Position numbers and translations under genes: made by a program. Below are positions 55,882 through 64,000 of a stretch of 64,000 nucleotides of DNA, one piece after another (position 1 is the stretch's first letter; each line of letters starts with the position of its first letter). The notes beneath the pieces are model-generated. The model was not told where the DNA came from. It saw only the letters and a list, made by a program, of their open reading frames with translations, and did no database searches. The stretch is from Candidatus Obscuribacterales bacterium. GTDB lineage: Bacteria > Cyanobacteriota > Vampirovibrionia > Obscuribacterales > Obscuribacteraceae. The stretch is from the NCBI GenBank assembly GCA_019637435.1, contig JAHBVO010000001.1:1674001-1738000 (forward strand). Direction: 5' to 3'.

Positions 55882-56700
55882 CTACTTCAAGTTATGCAAA
55901 ATAGTTGTCATTTTGCTCCACGCATCGTCGCGGGCAGCGCGATCGGGTTCCTTCGCATCCGGGGATTCACCACTGCGCATGAAACCATGACCGGCGCCCT
56001 TATAAATCTTGGGGGAAAATGTTTTCGATGCATCTTTCATCTTTATGATGGTATCGTCAACGGTGCTGGTGACGCGATTGTCATTCTCCCCGTAAAATCC
56101 ATAAACCGGCGCTTCAATTTTGTCGACTTCTTCGAGGCTCGCATTCGGATTTCCGTAAAAAACTAATCCCGCTTTTAAACCCTTGAGACTGGTCATTGCA
56201 AGCCATGTTTGCGTGCCACCCCAGCAGAATCCGGCGGCTGCGAACGTTCCATTTGCTGATGGCAAATGCTTACCGTAGTCTAAAACTGCTGCCATATCCG
56301 CAGATAGCTGTTCACGTGGAAGAGCGGAGACAGCTTTTCGAATCTCATCCACGCTATTGTATTTTGCTGTTTCTTCTCCTGGTTTTCCGGAAAGAAAATC
56401 CGGAGCGATTGCAATGAAGCCGTTTTTAGCTAAATCGTCGCAGACTTCGCGAACCCAATCACTCAATCCAAAGATCTCGTGGATGACCAATACAACAGTA
56501 GCTTTTCCCTTGATTTCAGGATATGCGACAAAGCACTTTATCTTGCGATCATTGCGCTGCACATCGACCCATTCGAGATGACGGGGGGATTTTTCAAGTT
56601 TTTCCCGAGCCCAATCCTGAGCGTCGGCAGCAGGGCAAAAAAGCAGGTTCAGTAGAATCGCGAAAGTCATAATCCTTGTCACAGGCAATCCTCTAGTCAT
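55882..56700 (-). CDS. Exported dienelactone hydrolase family protein
   Basis: 272 residues from the ATG at 56700; longer frames up to 56829 run over the start of the divergent UPF0178 gene, and an ATG at 56670 is also possible. A signal peptide is seen (TFAILLNLLFCPAADA). The alpha/beta-hydrolase triad of this family is present: Cys159 in GFCWGG, Asp207 in GENDNRV and His238 in GAGHGF, with Glu75 in HEIFGL. Such enzymes open lactones or cleave esters; the substrate is unknown. Export is unusual for the classic cytoplasmic catechol-pathway enzyme, and no such pathway is nearby. Confidence 0.9.
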   Translation of the reverse strand: MTRGLPVTRIMTFAILLNLLFCPAADAQDWAREKLEKSPRHLEWVDVQRNDRKIKCFVAYPEIKGKATVVLVIHEIFGLSDWVREVCDDLAKNGFIAIAPDFLSGKPGEETAKYNSVDEIRKAVSALPREQLSADMAAVLDYGKHLPSANGTFAAAGFCWGGTQTWLAMTSLKGLKAGLVFYGNPNASLEEVDKIEAPVYGFYGENDNRVTSTVDDTIIKMKDASKTFSPKIYKGAGHGFMRSGESPDAKEPDRAARDDAWSKMTTILHNLK

Positions 56701-56770
56701 GGATGAAAAAGCAGTTTGACAGTATACTTTTGATGATCTAAGTTGTGCAATAATTGAATTTCTTTTGACC

Positions 56771-57232
56771 ATGAAAATTTGGGTTGATGCTGATGCCTGT
56801 CCCGGAGCCGTCAAAGACATAATTGTCACTGCGGCTCATCGTCGCAAGGTCGAAACTGTTTTTGTAGCGAATAAGTTGATAGTTGTACCGGACTCCCCGA
56901 TGATATCAGCGATCCAGGTTGATATGTCGCCTGACGCGGCTGACCGGCTAATCGAATCTCGTGCGGTGAAGGGAGACCTTGTCATAACCCAAGACATTCC
57001 ACTTGCTCATGCCCTTGTTCAGAACTCGGTGACCGTAATCAATCCTCGAGGTGAAGCATTCACCCCGGAGAACATCGGAGAGCGTCTCTCTATGCGTAAT
57101 CTGATGCAGGACGTGCGCGACGCTGGCGAACTGACAGGTGGACCGAAAGCATTTGGTGATAAGGAAAAACGCACTTTCGCTTCCATGTTCGATAAAGAAT
57201 TGACAAGGCTTTTGCGAGCGTCCAGTGTATGA
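56771..57232 (+). CDS. UPF0178 (YaiI/YqxD, DUF188) family protein
   Basis: 153 residues from the ATG at 56771 (an in-frame TTG lies two codons before). The start KIWVDADACPGAVKDII, the middle GDLVITQDIPLAHALV and the end INPRGEAFTPENIGERL are the hallmarks of the YaiI/YqxD family, a PIN-like fold with conserved acidic residues. A nuclease role is suspected from the fold but not established. Its stop overlaps the ATG of the TPR gene by four bases (ATGA), so the two are probably translated together. Divergent from the hydrolase across 70 bases. Confidence 0.93.
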   Translation: MKIWVDADACPGAVKDIIVTAAHRRKVETVFVANKLIVVPDSPMISAIQVDMSPDAADRLIESRAVKGDLVITQDIPLAHALVQNSVTVINPRGEAFTPENIGERLSMRNLMQDVRDAGELTGGPKAFGDKEKRTFASMFDKELTRLLRASSV

Positions 57233-59181
57233 CCGGCCTCAATTTTCCACAAAGGTATTCTGAAGTTTGGAGTATCAGGAAATCCAGTGCTAAAGTTTTT
57301 TTAGTCGGCGGTTCAATAGTTTGGTACCACTTATGTGCGCCGCCAGTGGTGGCACATGAAGCGATGCCGAAGACCTGTGATATCGGAGGTGATAGCATAA
57401 TCCAGCGCCAACTGACTCGTGTCAGGGACAGACCTTCTGCAGGAATCGGCATCATTGATAGGCGTTTACAGCAACTGGACAGCGGTCAGGCGAGAGTTTC
57501 GCCAGGTGACTGGCGCACGGATTTCAGTGATTACTCCGCGATTTTCGCGCCCGTCAGTCAAAAAACGCTCATGCGGCTTGAGCATTGTCGATTGTATAAC
57601 TACCGGGGTGTGGTGGATACGAATGGGAAACAGTTTAACCAGGCAGAAAAGGACTTTCGGAAGGCACTTACCTTTTGCAATCGCTATTCGAACACGTGGT
57701 CGAATCTTGGTGTAATCATGCACAAATTGCATAAAACGAGGGAAGCGTTCGAGTGCATCAATACTGCGATATCTGTCAATCCCAGGTGTACAAGTGCATG
57801 GAAAGCAAAATCTGACCTTGAAAAGGCATGCAATCAAGTAGCTGATGCAAAGGCTTCTGCTGCTGAATTTTCCCGAGTTAATCTGCAAAACAAAAAGGAC
57901 GGTCTCGATCCTGAACTGATGGATCTGGCGGCCTTTGTTCAGGCGGAGCTGGAGAAACTTCCTCCGACATCTTCATCCTGCGCTGCTCTTGGATTGTTGC
58001 ACTGGAATCATTTGCGTTTCGATCAGGCTGAGATGTACTACAAAAAGGGCATGGCGTGCAAGCCTGCAAAGTTTTTGCCGGTTTACAATTTAGGTCGGTT
58101 GCAGAGTTGGCGTGGAAAAAATCGAGAGGCCCTGCAATTGTACGATCAGGCTATCGCGACTGACGGCTCGGTGGCTCTGCCATATTTTCAAAAAGCAAAT
58201 TCGCTCAAAATCTTGAAAGACTACGATGGTGCAATTGCAAATTTCAGTCAGTTTCTAAATCTCTACAAGTTCTCTAACAACATGCGGGCAAAAGGCTATG
58301 TTTTAAGAGCCGAATGTTATGGTGAGCGCAAACAGTTTGAACGCGGTCTTCAAGACTTGAAGATGGTTGATGGTCTAAATTGCAGTGATGAACTGCGGGC
58401 AAATTGTTCGTTGCGTCGCGCCAAGTTTTTAAAGAACTTGGGTCGCAAGAAGGAGGCGCTTGCGGAGTATGATAAGGCTATTTCTATCGCACCGAATGCT
58501 CCGGTTCTCTTGAAGGAGCGGGGTGAGTTGGCCGCTTCCCTCGGCGAATATGAAGAGGGAATGATGGACTTGAGCAAGTCCATGCAGCAGGTAGAGACCT
58601 CAAAGCGAACGGAGATTGCTCCGCCGTCACGTCAGCAGCTAACCGAAACGATTGCGGAGCAGACTAAGTTGATCAGGCTCGCCCCGAAATCGGAATCTCT
58701 GTATTACGACCGCGGGCTTTTGCAACTTATGTTGGGCGATTATGCTGCGGCTGTTTCCGATTTGAAAACTGTACTGAGCTTGAACAAAGAGACCTCGCAA
58801 ACAGCCGATGCGGCGGTTTGTTTTGCGGTGATTGGATTGAACCTGAGCAAAAAGGGGACCGAGGTGAAGCCGCTCGTTATGAGCTATATGCGCGGGCGAA
58901 AAGGACCGTTTTCTCCTGCTCTCGAGTACATTGGGGACCGTACTGCGTTGCAGAACGCGATTGATCGATTGCGTTCCAATGACGAAAAGACTCGAGGCTA
59001 TGCAATTCTTGGGTTGCATGAGTTTTCTCTCGGGCACTATGCTAATTCTCAGAAGCTCTTGAACTGGGTAAGTTCGAACGGGAATGTCAGTGCCGACGAA
59101 TATCCTCTGTCCATCACTTATCAGAAGAAGTGTCAGGCGAGATTGCACGCAAAAACAGGCAACAAAGCAAAGAGTCCCTGA
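57229..59181 (+). CDS. Membrane-anchored or exported TPR protein
   Basis: 650 residues. The N-terminus has one weak hydrophobic segment (about 23-42, VFLVGGSIVWYHLCAPPVVA), a likely signal or anchor. About ten TPR units follow, for example FNQAEKDFRKALTFCNRYSN, REALQLYDQAIATDGSVAL and KEALAEYDKAISIAPNAP. Its ATG overlaps the stop of the UPF0178 gene. TPR arrays bind peptides or other proteins; the partner is unknown. It is followed 73 bases later by the LRR protein gene in the same direction. Confidence 0.82.
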   Translation: MTGLNFPQRYSEVWSIRKSSAKVFLVGGSIVWYHLCAPPVVAHEAMPKTCDIGGDSIIQRQLTRVRDRPSAGIGIIDRRLQQLDSGQARVSPGDWRTDFSDYSAIFAPVSQKTLMRLEHCRLYNYRGVVDTNGKQFNQAEKDFRKALTFCNRYSNTWSNLGVIMHKLHKTREAFECINTAISVNPRCTSAWKAKSDLEKACNQVADAKASAAEFSRVNLQNKKDGLDPELMDLAAFVQAELEKLPPTSSSCAALGLLHWNHLRFDQAEMYYKKGMACKPAKFLPVYNLGRLQSWRGKNREALQLYDQAIATDGSVALPYFQKANSLKILKDYDGAIANFSQFLNLYKFSNNMRAKGYVLRAECYGERKQFERGLQDLKMVDGLNCSDELRANCSLRRAKFLKNLGRKKEALAEYDKAISIAPNAPVLLKERGELAASLGEYEEGMMDLSKSMQQVETSKRTEIAPPSRQQLTETIAEQTKLIRLAPKSESLYYDRGLLQLMLGDYAAAVSDLKTVLSLNKETSQTADAAVCFAVIGLNLSKKGTEVKPLVMSYMRGRKGPFSPALEYIGDRTALQNAIDRLRSNDEKTRGYAILGLHEFSLGHYANSQKLLNWVSSNGNVSADEYPLSITYQKKCQARLHAKTGNKAKSP

Positions 59182-59254
59182 GTCTGATCGCGTCTCACCG
59201 CTGGGTATAATAAGGTCAGAAATATGCCTTTGTAAGCAGCTGTAAGTGATCAAC

Positions 59255-60121
59255 ATGAGCCGACGAATCAAAATTTATGAAATTGGCGTTTTGTTTTCAA
59301 TTTTGTTTTTTGCCGTGGGAACTTACTGTCTAAGGGCTCAGGATGCAAAGAATGGAACTCCTATTTCTGGTGTTATCGGTTCAGGCGATACTGAGGAAAA
59401 ACCGAAGAACGCAAACGCCACAGGTGACGACGACGAGCGGCTGAAAGTTTTTCGCGGCGTCGATATGACTGACGAGCAGCTTGCCGGTCGGGTGAGCGAA
59501 CTTGTTAAATACGATGTGATTAATTTGAATCGCAATACAAAGATTACCGATGAGGGCATGAGGGCTCTATCCGAATGTGTCGATCTGCGTAAGTTGAACT
59601 TGAGCAACACGGGCGTCACCGAGAGAGGTCTCGCTACTCTCATTGGATTGAAGAAGCTGAATGAGCTGTCAGTCAATTTCAACAAGATCAACGATGAGAG
59701 CTTGAATACAGTTTCTGAATTTAAAAATCTTCGCGGACTCGGCTTGGCATTTACCCGGATATCCGACTCGGGCCTTGTGAAATTGGCTGAGATGCCGCAG
59801 CTCGAAGACCTTTATCTGGATGGAACCAAAATCACTGACGAAGGCTTGAAGAATCTGGCTCAGATTCCGAGATTACGCTCGCTCAGTGTGACACATACCG
59901 GTATCACCGGCAGTGGACTGAAGGAACTCGAAGTGCTTAAGAATCTCGAGTCCCTGGACCTTAGTTATTGCGATTTGAAGGATATAAGCTCGCTGGCCAA
60001 TTTGCGCAACTTGAAGGAACTCAGGCTCTCTAAAAATTCGCTGCAAGATCAGCAAGTATCTGCTTTGACTGCGGAACTCGCTAATTGCGAGATCACCGTA
60101 GACACTGACAAACTGAACTAG
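59255..60121 (+). CDS. Exported leucine-rich-repeat protein
   Basis: 288 residues from the ATG at 59255; a GTG at 59246 is also in frame. A hydrophobic signal segment (EIGVLFSILFFAVGTYCL) is followed by a polar linker. From about 100 on, seven or so 24-residue leucine-rich repeats have the pattern LxxLxLxxTxItDxGLxxL, for example LEDLYLDGTKITDEGLKNL. This ribonuclease-inhibitor-like type binds other proteins or glycans. It is downstream of the TPR gene and may be part of the same transcript. Confidence 0.87.
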   Translation: MSRRIKIYEIGVLFSILFFAVGTYCLRAQDAKNGTPISGVIGSGDTEEKPKNANATGDDDERLKVFRGVDMTDEQLAGRVSELVKYDVINLNRNTKITDEGMRALSECVDLRKLNLSNTGVTERGLATLIGLKKLNELSVNFNKINDESLNTVSEFKNLRGLGLAFTRISDSGLVKLAEMPQLEDLYLDGTKITDEGLKNLAQIPRLRSLSVTHTGITGSGLKELEVLKNLESLDLSYCDLKDISSLANLRNLKELRLSKNSLQDQQVSALTAELANCEITVDTDKLN

Positions 60122-60193
60122 TCATGCTATAAGCAGTGAACTACCGTCAGAAATAGCTGATAGTGAAACTTTGGATTTACGAACGATAAGCTC

Positions 60194-61513
60194 ATGAGTG
60201 GCGTCGCCTCGGAAAAGAAAATCGCGATAGTAGGTGCTGGTCCCGTTGGGATCAGTTTGGCGCGTGCATTGAAAATACAGGGTATTGAATACGATCAGTT
60301 TGAGTCTGGTAGCGCAGTTGGTGGCAATTGGCGGAACGGTGTTTACCACAGTGCGCATATTATCTCGTCAAAGAAAACTACAGAATTTCCAGACTATCCA
60401 ATGCCCAGCGACTATCCTGATTTCCCCAGTGCCTCTCAGATGCTTGCATATTTGGAAGACTACTCCGCTCACTACGGTTTGGATGAAAACATTGAGTTTA
60501 ATACTGAAGTCATGTCGGTTGCTCCCTCGGAAAATGACTTGTGGGAAATAAAACTTCGCACCGCCAGTGAGGTCCGCGAAAAGCAATCCGATTTCTCGGC
60601 AAACAGCTCACAGACCTTTGAAACACGATTTTATGAGGGAGTGGTAGTTTGCAACGGACATCACTGGGATCAGCGTTGGCCAGTATATCCTGGTGAATTC
60701 TCCGGAGAGATGATTCACTCGAAAGACTACAAGAGCCCTGAACAGTTGCGAGGAAAACGGGTTCTCGTTATTGGCGGAGGAAATTCCGCGTGTGACATCG
60801 CATCCGAGGCTGCCAGGGTGGCAGCGAGTTCTCACCTCAGTTTGCGGCGTGGATATTGGTTTATGCCAAAAACATTTTACGGTGTTCCTACTGCGGAGTT
60901 GCTGACGACCTGGATGCCGGTGTGGATGCAGCGCATTCACCTGGAGCTTTTGGTTAAAGTCGTCGTAGGCGACTACCGCGAATATGGTCTGATGAAGCCC
61001 GATCACAAAATTTTCGAGCATCATCCGACAATCAATACCGAACTTCTTCATTATCTGAAGCATGGGCGTATTCAGCCACATCCTGATGTTAAATCGTTCA
61101 ACGGTAACACTGTTGAATTTGTTGACGGTGCAAAGAACGATTTCGATTTGATTATTTGCGCCACAGGATTTCATGTTTCTATTCCTTTTCTTGCACCGGA
61201 TGTGGTGACTATAAAGGGACCGGTGGTCGAGGCGCATTGGGAGATGGTGGCTCCTCGTCACAGGCAGCTGTATGTTTTTGGATGGGGTCAGGCTCGTTAC
61301 GGCTTCGGACCGCTTTTGACTCCTGCGAGTGAACTCCTCGCTGATCTGATTTTGATGCAACGCCGGCTATCGCATCCCCTCGGCGAAGTTCTAACCAAAC
61401 TTCGCCAGCCCTTGCCTAAAAGTCATCTTCTCGACCCTATGGAAGCCCTGCGCCGGATTAAAAAGGTGCGCAGGGTGATGTGGATGCTGCCGATTATTGA
61501 TCGGCTAATTTAG
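60194..61513 (+). CDS. Flavin-containing monooxygenase
   Basis: 439 residues. The FAD site GAGPVG is near 14-19, the NADP site GGGNSACDIA is near 194-203, and the FMO identity motif is FSGEMIHSKDYK (FxGxxxHxxxY). A CATGF segment follows near 322. The family oxygenates N or S atoms, or ketones, in small molecules, with NADPH and oxygen. A YHSAHIISSKKTTEFPDYPMP stretch is typical of the FMO N-terminal domain. The Shine-Dalgarno is weak. Divergence from the next gene is none: it converges on the SDR gene. Confidence 0.93.
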   Translation: MSGVASEKKIAIVGAGPVGISLARALKIQGIEYDQFESGSAVGGNWRNGVYHSAHIISSKKTTEFPDYPMPSDYPDFPSASQMLAYLEDYSAHYGLDENIEFNTEVMSVAPSENDLWEIKLRTASEVREKQSDFSANSSQTFETRFYEGVVVCNGHHWDQRWPVYPGEFSGEMIHSKDYKSPEQLRGKRVLVIGGGNSACDIASEAARVAASSHLSLRRGYWFMPKTFYGVPTAELLTTWMPVWMQRIHLELLVKVVVGDYREYGLMKPDHKIFEHHPTINTELLHYLKHGRIQPHPDVKSFNGNTVEFVDGAKNDFDLIICATGFHVSIPFLAPDVVTIKGPVVEAHWEMVAPRHRQLYVFGWGQARYGFGPLLTPASELLADLILMQRRLSHPLGEVLTKLRQPLPKSHLLDPMEALRRIKKVRRVMWMLPIIDRLI

Positions 61514-61572
61514 CGCCATTTCGTTCTACCTGGTTCGGTCTACGGATCGAAGGGCGTGAACGCGGAGTATCG

Positions 61573-62442
61573 CTAGTCTCGTAATGCTCGCTTCATAAGG
61601 CGCTCGCTGCGGTCTTTCGCTGCTTTGCTAATAAATCTCCAGAATACATTCGGCAGGTGCCGTTTAAACCGCCAGAGTATGATGGCGTCACGTGGCATGA
61701 CCACGTAAAGATGATTCTCGCTCACTTTTCGCAGTGTCGCTGAAGCGACTGCTTCCGCGGAGAGTTTTGAGTCGTTGACGAACAACTGTGCGAGTTTATT
61801 ATCTTCTGCAGAGCCAAGTGCATCGTTCCCGATATTCGTCCGAACATAGGTTGGCATCAACACCGAGACACCGATTGCGTCATCGCAGAGTTCTGCGCGC
61901 AATGTTTCGCTCAATGCGACGACGCCGGCCTTCGCCGTGTTATATGCGGACATTCTGGGAGCAGTGACAAATGCTGCAGCGCTCGCCACATTGAGAATGT
62001 AACCATTTCTCTGGTTCTTCATGATCGGAACGAAGAGATGGCAGCCGTTTACAACTCCCATTAGATTCACGTCGATTACTTTTCTGAAATCACTTATTCT
62101 CATCTCGTGGAGATAGCCACCGCATCCGATACCAGCGTTATTGATACCAATATCGATACCACCGTGCCGCCTCTGGAAATCATTCACTGCCTCGGCAAAT
62201 TGCTCATAATTCGAGACGTCGAAGGTATATGAAATTGCCTCGCCGCCGGCAGTACGAACCGCCTTTACCGCGTCGTTCAATCGCTGCTCATCGATATCAG
62301 TGAGTGCCAATTTCCAGTTGTCCCTTGCCAAATCGGTGGCAAATGCGAGTCCAAGCCCACTGCCCGCTCCGGTTATGAAGGCGCGCTTGCCGGGAAATCT
62401 CCTCGCTAGCTTGTCGAGATATTGGGTTGAGCTGTTATGCAA
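61573..62442 (-). CDS. Short-chain dehydrogenase/reductase (SDR)
   Basis: 289 residues from a TTG start with AGGA eight bases upstream; no ATG precedes the cofactor motif. The NAD(P) motif TGAGSGLG, the NNAG segment, the catalytic Ser (NVASAAAF) and Tyr-x3-Lys (YNTAKAG) are all present, so the enzyme should be active. Position and basic tail suggest a classical SDR acting on a lipid or small alcohol, but the substrate is unknown. It faces the flavin monooxygenase gene; a shared pathway is possible and unproven. Confidence 0.93.
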   Translation of the reverse strand: MHNSSTQYLDKLARRFPGKRAFITGAGSGLGLAFATDLARDNWKLALTDIDEQRLNDAVKAVRTAGGEAISYTFDVSNYEQFAEAVNDFQRRHGGIDIGINNAGIGCGGYLHEMRISDFRKVIDVNLMGVVNGCHLFVPIMKNQRNGYILNVASAAAFVTAPRMSAYNTAKAGVVALSETLRAELCDDAIGVSVLMPTYVRTNIGNDALGSAEDNKLAQLFVNDSKLSAEAVASATLRKVSENHLYVVMPRDAIILWRFKRHLPNVFWRFISKAAKDRSERLMKRALRD

Positions 62443-62669
62443 TTCGATTGTCCTGTTGAGCAGGCGGCAGAAAACTGTTACTAGTATGCCGCGCTCTCGG
62501 GTGTCTGGAGACCGAATCGGGAGCGGAGTAACTTAAAATGCTCTTATTTATCCTGGCAAATCGACATCAATCAATTCGCATTCCTATACGCTAGTGCCGT
62601 GAGCTCGTAGCTGATAGGCTACGCAATTGCTCAATCGTTTAGCTCTGTACCTATTTTGGAGACGAAAAG

Positions 62670-64000
62670 ATGTTCAGGCGAATGCTGGTTTCAACAATGG
62701 CACTGCTAATGGTGCTGCTGATTCTTTCACCGCAAGCGGCGCTTTGCGCTTCAGGGGACAAGCCGAACATTGTGTTTATCATGGGCGATGACATTGGCTG
62801 GTTCAATGTTGGCGCGTACAACCAGGGCATTATGGCTGGTAGGACTCCGCATATAGATAAGTTGGCATCGGAGGGACTGAGATTTACCGACTACTATGCC
62901 GAAGCCAGTTGCACTGCCGGTAGAGCCAACTTCATAACAGGTCAACTGCCGATCAGAACCGGCATGACCACAGTCGGTCAGGCGGGCGCTGCCGTCGGCA
63001 TACCAGCCCAAGCCGTTACGATAGCCGCAGCCTTGAAAGGAATGGGTTATACGACGGGTCAATTCGGCAAAAACCACCTGGGCGATTTGAATAGGTTTTT
63101 ACCCACCGTTCATGGATTTGATGAATTTTTTGGTTATTTGTATCACCTCGATGCGATGGAAGATCCTGCTCACAGAAACTATCCGCAGGAATTAGTCGCA
63201 ACTGTTGGTCCGCGCAACATGATTCACTCCTGGGCGACAGACACAAATGATCCAACGGAGCAACCCCGCTGGGGAGTGGTTGGCAAGCAAAAAATTGAGG
63301 ACGCCGGTCAACTCTATCCAAAGCGAATGGAAACAGTTGATGATGAAATACTCGAAAAGTCGCTGGCATTTATGGACAAGTCACGTAAAGACGGTAAGCC
63401 CTTCTTTGTCTGGTTGAATCCAACGAGAATGCATGTAGTTACACATTTATCGGAAAAGTACGATTCGATGCGTAACTCGAAGAACGGTTGGTCCGTTCAG
63501 GAAGCCGGAATGGCTCAACTTGATGATATTGTCGGCTCAGTCATGAAATATCTGAAGGACAATGGTATCGATGACAATACCATCGTTGCGTTCACCACTG
63601 ATAATGGCGCGGAGAACTTCACCTGGCCGGATGGCGGACAAACACCATTTGCAGGTGGTAAGGGAACGGCTCTGGAAGGCGGTTTCCGTGTTCCTGCGAT
63701 AGTGCGCTGGCCCGGAAAGATTCCAGCCGGCCGTGTCGAGAATGGTATCTTTAGCGGTCTCGATTGGTTCCCAACGCTTGTGTCAATGGCAGGAAATCCA
63801 AACATAAAAGATGAACTAAAGAAGGGCAAACTAATCGGTGATACCACCTTTAAAGTGCACCTTGATGGCTACGATCAAACACCTTTGCTTACCGGAACCG
63901 GTCCTTCAAATCGTCACGAAGTCTTCTACTTCACCGAAGGTACGTTGAGTGCGGTGCGTTTAAACGATTACAAATATCGCTTTACCGACCAGCCGAATGG
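62670..64000 (+). CDS. Exported sulfatase (arylsulfatase family), cut by window end
   Basis: 443 codons are visible from the ATG at 62670 (GGAG eight bases upstream); the 3' end lies outside. A signal peptide (LLMVLLILSPQAALCA) is followed by KPNIVFIMGDD, whose Asp40 and Asp41 are metal ligands. The formylglycine site is Cys81 in SCTAGRANF, a CxAxR form of the usual CxPSR. A FTTDNGAE segment gives further metal ligands. It would hydrolyse sulfate esters of glycans or aryl compounds after maturation by a formylglycine enzyme, which is not in the window. Confidence 0.93.
   Translation, partial: MFRRMLVSTMALLMVLLILSPQAALCASGDKPNIVFIMGDDIGWFNVGAYNQGIMAGRTPHIDKLASEGLRFTDYYAEASCTAGRANFITGQLPIRTGMTTVGQAGAAVGIPAQAVTIAAALKGMGYTTGQFGKNHLGDLNRFLPTVHGFDEFFGYLYHLDAMEDPAHRNYPQELVATVGPRNMIHSWATDTNDPTEQPRWGVVGKQKIEDAGQLYPKRMETVDDEILEKSLAFMDKSRKDGKPFFVWLNPTRMHVVTHLSEKYDSMRNSKNGWSVQEAGMAQLDDIVGSVMKYLKDNGIDDNTIVAFTTDNGAENFTWPDGGQTPFAGGKGTALEGGFRVPAIVRWPGKIPAGRVENGIFSGLDWFPTLVSMAGNPNIKDELKKGKLIGDTTFKVHLDGYDQTPLLTGTGPSNRHEVFYFTEGTLSAVRLNDYKYRFTDQPN

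Noticed and set aside
55750..56166. 138-codon plus-strand frame beside the adhesin
   Set aside because: Most of it is antisense to the dienelactone hydrolase, whose triad is intact.
60608..61360. 250-codon open frame antisense to the flavin monooxygenase
   Set aside because: The plus strand has all FMO motifs; the antisense protein has no recognisable feature.

Overview
The window reads as a stretch of bacterial chromosome of intermediate GC content with about 43 protein-coding genes, both ends cutting through a gene. No rRNA, tRNA, insertion sequence, integrase, phage gene or CRISPR array was seen. The gene content suggests an aerobic or facultatively aerobic heterotroph with a Gram-negative-type envelope: RND and EmrAB-type efflux systems, a TonB-like C-terminal domain, and many exported TPR, WG, LRR and FecR-like proteins. 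A cytochrome b of b6 type with its subunit-IV part fused sits beside bd-like membrane subunits. This mix resembles non-photosynthetic Cyanobacteria relatives (Melainabacteria/Vampirovibrionia, Obscuribacter-like), but that assignment is inference; no marker gene in the window proves it.

Layout. 1-5452: the N-terminal part of an MDR oxidoreductase, a stand-alone secreted FecR-like protein, a secreted unknown, a ClcA-type H+/Cl- antiporter with CBS domains, and an unknown Gly/Ala-rich protein. 5465-15922, all on the minus strand: a TPR/TonB-C protein, a zinc-motif/PDZ/TPR membrane protein, a DUF4239-like membrane protein, a Q/R-rich low-complexity protein, a VirB2-like small exported protein, a WG-repeat protein, a cytochrome P450 and a small Cys-rich secreted protein. 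16074-24386: a beta-hydroxyacid dehydrogenase, a cysteine synthase, a TPR protein, a disordered protein, a Nudix hydrolase, then a divergent POT peptide transporter and Tat-exported M3 peptidase. 24584-28880: a four-gene respiratory operon in which two homologous bd-like membrane proteins flank a Rieske protein and cytochrome b; the last carries a C-terminal c-haem domain. 28945-29743: two small envelope proteins.

29874-43256 holds two efflux operons, each divergent from its own TetR regulator with palindromic candidate operators between them: an RND pump plus adaptor, and EmrB plus EmrA. A GH3 beta-glucosidase and a secreted VWA protein lie between. 43363-45072 is a cNMP-domain/thioredoxin-reductase-like fusion without the CxxC. 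45185-55435 is a giant (about 3,416 aa) beta-helical adhesin whose C-terminus is homologous to the small FecR-like protein at 395-1282. 55882-64000: dienelactone hydrolase, UPF0178 protein overlapping a TPR gene, LRR protein, flavin monooxygenase, SDR, and a sulfatase cut by the window end.

How it fits together: the respiratory operon would take electrons from quinol through the Rieske/cytochrome b pair to a c-haem on a bd-like subunit. The peptidase/transporter pair, beta-glucosidase and sulfatase point to scavenging of peptides and polysaccharides. The adhesin, VWA and repeat proteins build the cell surface, and the efflux operons protect the envelope. Gaps over 300 bases are 12183-12495 (palindromes and a nested hairpin) and 55436-55881 (nothing recognised).
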